Positions 4,588-5,361 of a DNA stretch of 5,361 nt are shown one piece after another. The translations under genes and the position numbers were made by a program. Origin of the DNA: a bacterium (lineage in GTDB: Bacteria > Latescibacterota > UBA2968 > UBA8231); contig JAQCJA010000353.1 in NCBI GenBank assembly GCA_027593305.1, forward strand, positions 1-5,361, written 5' to 3'. The notes beneath the pieces were generated by a model. That model made no database searches. It had not been told where the DNA came from and saw only the letters and a list, made by a program, of their open reading frames with translations. Numbering within the stretch: the first letter of the stretch is position 1; each line of letters starts with the position of its first letter.

Positions 4588-5361
4588 ATGACAGGATTGA
4601 TTCTCGCTTTGATCGGGTGCCTGAGCCTGATCGCCACGGCAGCCGCTGGCACACCGATGGCGGCCGGCGTCTCGCTCCAGCAACTCATTGCCGAAGCTCT
4701 GACCCGGAATCCTGGGCTGCGGGCACAGCGACTGCAGGCCGAGGCCATGACGCACCGCATCGGGCCGGCAGGTGTACTGGCCGATCCGATGATCCGTCTG
4801 GATCTGAGCAACGTGCCTACGAGTGAATGGAACTTCTCCAGCACACCCATGAGTGGTCGCCAGCTGGGCGTCAGCCAGCGTCTGCCGTGGCCCGGGCTGC
4901 CGGCGGCGAAGGAACGGCAGGCACGGTCCAGGGCAGCTGCTGCTGAGGCGCGCGCCACCGATCGGGAAGCGCAGGTCGTCCACGCCGTGAAGCGCGCCTG
5001 GTACGAGTTGGCATTTATCGATCGTGCCATCGACATCACCAGCAAGAACGACAAACTACTGGCCGATTTCGTGCGGATCGCGCAGACCAAATACGCTGTG
5101 GGTCGGGGTCTGCAGCAGGATGTTCTCAAGGCGCAGGTGTCACAGTCCGGCCTGGGGGACCGACTTATCGTCCTGCACCTGCAGCGTCGGCAGGCCGAGG
5201 CGAGGCTGAACGCCGCCCTGGATCGGGACCTGGCCACAACCGTCGAGCGCACGCCGGACATCACATCCACGCCACGTCACCTGGACGTGGTGCGACTCGA
5301 GGAACTGGCCCTGGCGCAGCGACCGGCACTGCTGGCGCTTGGGCACGAGATCGAGGGCTGG
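4588..5361 (+). CDS. TolC-family outer-membrane efflux channel (CusC/CzcC-like), N-terminal part, cut by right window edge
   Basis: The first 258 residues of an outer-membrane efflux protein; full-length relatives are about 400-450 residues. The frame runs open to the edge. After a short hydrophobic leader come the repeat hallmarks of the OEP domain: VSLQQLIAEALTRNPGLRAQ (28-47), the PMIRLDLSNVP strand region (70-80), and QLGVSQRLPWPGLPAAKERQ (93-112). The Q-x-L-P-W-P-G turn is typical of heavy-metal RND partners. Long alpha-helical hairpin segments rich in Ala, Arg and Gln follow, including KYAVGRGLQQDVLKAQVSQ (170-188). The family forms trimeric tunnels joined to a periplasmic adaptor and an inner-membrane RND pump; those genes would be expected to the right. 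The leader MTGLILALIGC contains a lipobox-like LIGC (8-11) but has no basic residue before it, so either lipoprotein processing or cleavage near AAA-G (20/21) is possible. Which metal is exported cannot be told. Confidence 0.9.
   Translation, partial: MTGLILALIGCLSLIATAAAGTPMAAGVSLQQLIAEALTRNPGLRAQRLQAEAMTHRIGPAGVLADPMIRLDLSNVPTSEWNFSSTPMSGRQLGVSQRLPWPGLPAAKERQARSRAAAAEARATDREAQVVHAVKRAWYELAFIDRAIDITSKNDKLLADFVRIAQTKYAVGRGLQQDVLKAQVSQSGLGDRLIVLHLQRRQAEARLNAALDRDLATTVERTPDITSTPRHLDVVRLEELALAQRPALLALGHEIEGW

Noticed and set aside
1..5361. Mobile element, CRISPR array or RNA gene
   Set aside because: No transposase, integrase, terminal inverted repeats, regularly spaced repeats, or tRNA/rRNA-like sequence was found.

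Overview
The window is GC-rich, with densely packed genes, Shine-Dalgarno motifs and 2-4 nt gene junctions. The protein families (ACR3, bacterial ArsM, a short RpoD/RpoS-like sigma factor, a TolC-family efflux channel) suggest a proteobacterium, probably a gammaproteobacterium. That placement is inferred from family resemblance only. No IS element, CRISPR array, tRNA or rRNA was seen.

Layout: (1) 1-394, minus strand: N-terminal 131 residues of a D-2-hydroxyacid (glycerate-type) dehydrogenase that runs off the left edge. (2) 395-582: spacer with a perfect 18-nt GC palindrome just after arsR. (3) 583-2914, minus strand: a compact arsenic operon transcribed arsM -> acr3 -> arsR. arsM and acr3 are 2 nt apart; acr3 and arsR overlap by 4 nt (ATGA). 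(4) 2915-2997: an AT-rich control region holding three contiguous copies of a 16-bp element, two direct and one inverted, proposed as the ArsR operator. (5) 2998-3840, minus strand: a sigma-70 family sigma factor whose stop codon lies 1 nt beyond the last operator copy. (6) 3841-4100: divergent intergenic region. (7) 4101-4451, plus strand: a small exported Cys-rich protein of unknown function. (8) 4588-5361, plus strand: N-terminal 258 residues of a TolC/CusC/CzcC-type outer-membrane channel that runs off the right edge.

How it likely works: ArsR senses trivalent arsenic and releases the promoter ahead of arsM. ACR3 exports arsenite. ArsM methylates arsenite with S-adenosylmethionine to methylated, eventually volatile, species. 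No arsenate reductase (arsC) is in the window, so only the As(III) half of detoxification is visible. Divergently, the Cys-rich periplasmic protein and the TolC-like channel look like the start of a metal-cation RND efflux operon; its membrane-fusion and pump genes would lie to the right. The sigma factor between the two metal modules is the least expected element. The three-copy operator, the cysteine set of ArsR and the Cys-rich exported protein are the other items most worth a second look.
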